A stretch of 6,820 nt of DNA from Promethearchaeota archaeon (GTDB lineage Archaea > Asgardarchaeota > Lokiarchaeia > Sigyniarchaeales > SOKP01). The stretch lies in assembly GCA_016840695.1 (NCBI GenBank), contig JAEORV010000082.1, positions 1 to 6,820 of the forward strand, written 5' to 3'. Of the stretch, positions 5,746 to 6,820 are shown in pieces (within the stretch, counting starts at the first letter, position 1; every line of letters begins with the position of its first letter). The notes under the pieces were generated by a model. It was not told the DNA's origin. It saw only the letters and a list, made by a program, of their open reading frames with translations, and did no database searches. Position numbers and translations under genes: made by a program.

Positions 5746-5748
5746 AGC

Positions 5749-5776
5749 TTGACAGATTTGTGTATGAGTTTATAAT
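5749..5776 (+). promoter_or_regulatory. Consensus sigma70 promoter after ileS
   Basis: TTGACA (5749-5754) and TATAAT (5771-5776) are both perfect consensus boxes, 16 bases apart, beginning three bases after the ileS stop codon. It should drive the small lipoprotein gene downstream independently of the T-box. The 5' leader would be about 75-80 bases. Confidence 0.75.
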
Positions 5777-5860
5777 TAGTTCCTGTGTTTGATCCTTTTG
5801 AAGTGATCTGCACGGAGGTCTATGACAACACGCACGACGAACATCGGAAAGGAGATAAAT

Positions 5861-6160
5861 ATGACCGTGTTCCGTATCGTGTTCACCGCCGTCTTCATGA
5901 TGGCATTGGTATGCTGTTCCAAGCCCCAGGAGCAGTCCACGAAAGCTGACAAAAAAGGGGCTATGTCGGTGAAAGTCTCTCCGGAGGCGGTTCGAGAGGC
6001 CCAAAAAGCCTGTGCGGAAGTGTTTGAAAGCACTCGCAAGGAAAAGGGGCGTGCTCTCACCCCGAAGGAGCGTCAGGTGCTGGCGGCTGACTGTCGCAAG
6101 ATGCCTGAACTCATCCAGCTCACCAAGGAGGTAGAAAAAGCTGCGATGACCAACTTCTAG
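5861..6160 (+). CDS. Putative small lipoprotein with a disulphide helical pair, GC-rich
   Basis: A 99-residue protein with a hydrophobic signal (about residues 4-17, FRIVFTAVFMMALV) ending in CCSK; L16-V17-C18-C19 is a plausible, imperfect lipobox with C19 as the lipidated residue. A charged linker follows, then two predicted helices (about 41-61 and 68-95) each with one cysteine (C51, C78) that could form a disulphide across a helical hairpin. No family is recognised. AAAGGAG (5848-5854) lies six bases before ATG 5861, the only strong Shine-Dalgarno sequence in the window. An in-frame ATG at 5822 with GGAGG three bases upstream would add 13 residues before the signal and is less likely. Base composition is about half or more G+C against about a third in neighbours, suggesting recent transfer or a misjoined sequence. 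Tandem TAG stops end the gene. Confidence 0.65.
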   Translation: MTVFRIVFTAVFMMALVCCSKPQEQSTKADKKGAMSVKVSPEAVREAQKACAEVFESTRKEKGRALTPKERQVLAADCRKMPELIQLTKEVEKAAMTNF

Positions 6161-6175
6161 TAGACCTCACACCTC

Positions 6176-6211
6176 GGGCGCGGCTGTTGTTCTGACAGAA
6201 TTACCGCGCCC
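6176..6211 (+). terminator. GC-rich hairpin after the lipoprotein gene, possible terminator
   Basis: GGGCGCGG (6176-6183) pairs perfectly with CCGCGCCC (6204-6211), and CTGT (6184-6187) with ACAG (6195-6198) continues the stem across a bulge. It lies 15 bases past the stop codon, where a terminator is expected, but no T run follows, so intrinsic termination is uncertain. It also marks the right edge of the GC-rich patch. Confidence 0.45.
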
Positions 6212-6239
6212 TCCCACAACTCCACTTATCGAACAAACC

Positions 6240-6268
6240 TTGCTTTCAATTACCCATTTCAGTATAAT
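6240..6268 (+). promoter_or_regulatory. Promoter of the PF04020-like gene and secG
   Basis: TTGCTT (6240-6245) and a perfect TATAAT (6263-6268) are 17 bases apart. Transcription would start near 6275, giving a leader of about 30 bases before ATG 6306. The -35 box is weak; the -10 box and spacing are ideal. Confidence 0.65.
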
Positions 6269-6305
6269 TTTTTGCGACTAATAAACCATCATAATTTATT
6301 AAAAT

Positions 6306-6674
6306 ATGCTAAAAAGAGCTTTAATTGGAATTGTACTCAATGCTGCAGGACTATTCTTAATTGTAGAATTCTTAAGTGAAGTCACTGCAACTGGAGGATT
6401 TAAAGTTTATTTAATTGGAGGTATTATTTTAGGCCTATTAAACACATTTATTAAGCCGTTAATGAAGATTCTGTCATTACCATTTGTTCTTATAACAGCT
6501 GGTTTGTTTTTGATTGTGATCAATGCAATTATTCTTTATTTAACACAGTGGGTAATAAATGTTATGGAATTCAGAGATGTTGCTTTGAATTTTGATGGAA
6601 TGGGAGCTTATCTAATAGCTGCAATTATTCTTGGTATTATTAACTGGGCAACTAATTTATTTTTAAAACATTAA
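6306..6674 (+). CDS. Four-helix membrane protein, PF04020 (YvlD / 'phage holin 4') family
   Basis: A 122-residue integral membrane protein with four hydrophobic helices (about residues 5-22, 33-49, 56-80 and 99-118). The segment GLLNTFIKPLMKILSLPF (43-60), followed by a long hydrophobic stretch with an asparagine (VINAIILYL, 71-79), is the hallmark of this family; length and topology also fit. Members are labelled phage holins by remote similarity but are widespread housekeeping membrane proteins of uncertain role, and nothing phage-like is nearby. The ATG is the first in frame, with no Shine-Dalgarno sequence, in line with a short AT-rich leader. The gene has its own promoter and ends only three bases before secG, so the two are probably co-transcribed. 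Confidence 0.85.
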   Translation: MLKRALIGIVLNAAGLFLIVEFLSEVTATGGFKVYLIGGIILGLLNTFIKPLMKILSLPFVLITAGLFLIVINAIILYLTQWVINVMEFRDVALNFDGMGAYLIAAIILGIINWATNLFLKH

Positions 6675-6677
6675 AAC

Positions 6678-6820
6678 ATGCAAGAATTTATCAAAATATT
6701 TCAAATGATCGTAGCAGTATTGCTAATTTTATCTATATTATCTCAACAAAGAAGTTCTGGATTATCTGCAACTTTTGGAGGGACAGGAAGTTTTAGTGTA
6801 AGCAAACGTGGAGCAGAAAA
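6678..6820 (+). CDS. secG: Preprotein translocase subunit SecG, 3' end outside window
   Basis: SecG is a small inner-membrane partner of the SecYE channel that aids SecA-driven protein export. The 47 complete codons visible encode a first membrane helix (about residues 5-21, IKIFQMIVAVLLILSIL), then SQQRSSGLSATFGGTGSF (22-39) and SKRGAEK. The LxQQRxSGL..xFGG linker between the two helices is the recognisable SecG signature; the second helix lies beyond the window. The ATG follows the stop of the upstream membrane-protein gene after three bases, indicating an operon and possibly translational coupling, since no Shine-Dalgarno sequence is present. Confidence 0.88.
   Translation, partial: MQEFIKIFQMIVAVLLILSILSQQRSSGLSATFGGTGSFSVSKRGAE

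Noticed and set aside
5645..6060. Minus-strand ORFs opposite the ileS end and the GC-rich gene
   Set aside because: The + strand frame there has a promoter, Shine-Dalgarno sequence and signal peptide; the minus frames overlap each other and stay open because the sequence is GC-rich.
6306..6674. Evidence of a prophage from the holin-like protein
   Set aside because: PF04020 proteins are common outside phages; the neighbours are ileS and secG and no phage gene is seen.

Overview
The window looks like chromosomal sequence from a low-GC bacterium, most likely a member of the Candidate Phyla Radiation (Patescibacteria). The arguments are an eukaryote-like (type 2) isoleucyl-tRNA synthetase carrying a KLSKR signature, a SecG N-terminus of the LSQQRSSGL..TFGG kind, almost no Shine-Dalgarno sequences before the low-GC genes, and AT-rich spacers. 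The standard genetic code fits: every gene ends in TAA or TAG and the long ileS frame has no in-frame UGA. The lineage call is inference, not proof.

Bases 1-2276 are a run of integron-type gene cassettes. Four attC-like recombination sites lie at 330-463, 791-945, 1577-1984 and 2130-2276, and base 1 starts at the right-hand core of a fifth. Each cassette has one small + strand ORF of unknown function ending right at, or inside, the next attC. No integrase gene is visible, so this is either the distal part of an integron or a cluster of attC sites lacking an integrase. Unusual features: (i) all four attC sites carry an apical hairpin with the same unpaired TATTAT next to an ACC-type stem, which on the minus strand reads as an extended -10 promoter element; (ii) the ends of cassettes 1-3 are complementary for 17-22 bp, well past the 7-bp core, with a shared mismatch position; (iii) the third attC is split by a 299-bp segment carrying its own ORF, bracketed by a 10-bp direct repeat and a 16-bp inverted repeat.

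Bases 2291-5745 hold a probable promoter, an isoleucine T-box leader with intrinsic terminator, and a complete ileS. The T-box senses uncharged tRNA-Ile and gates ileS transcription.

Bases 5746-6230 are a visibly GC-richer patch with a consensus sigma70 promoter, a strong Shine-Dalgarno sequence, a small putative lipoprotein gene and a GC-rich hairpin. It looks foreign to its surroundings. From 6240 the low-GC background returns with a promoter and a two-gene unit: a four-helix membrane protein of the PF04020 (YvlD/'phage holin 4') type and the start of secG, which runs off the window.
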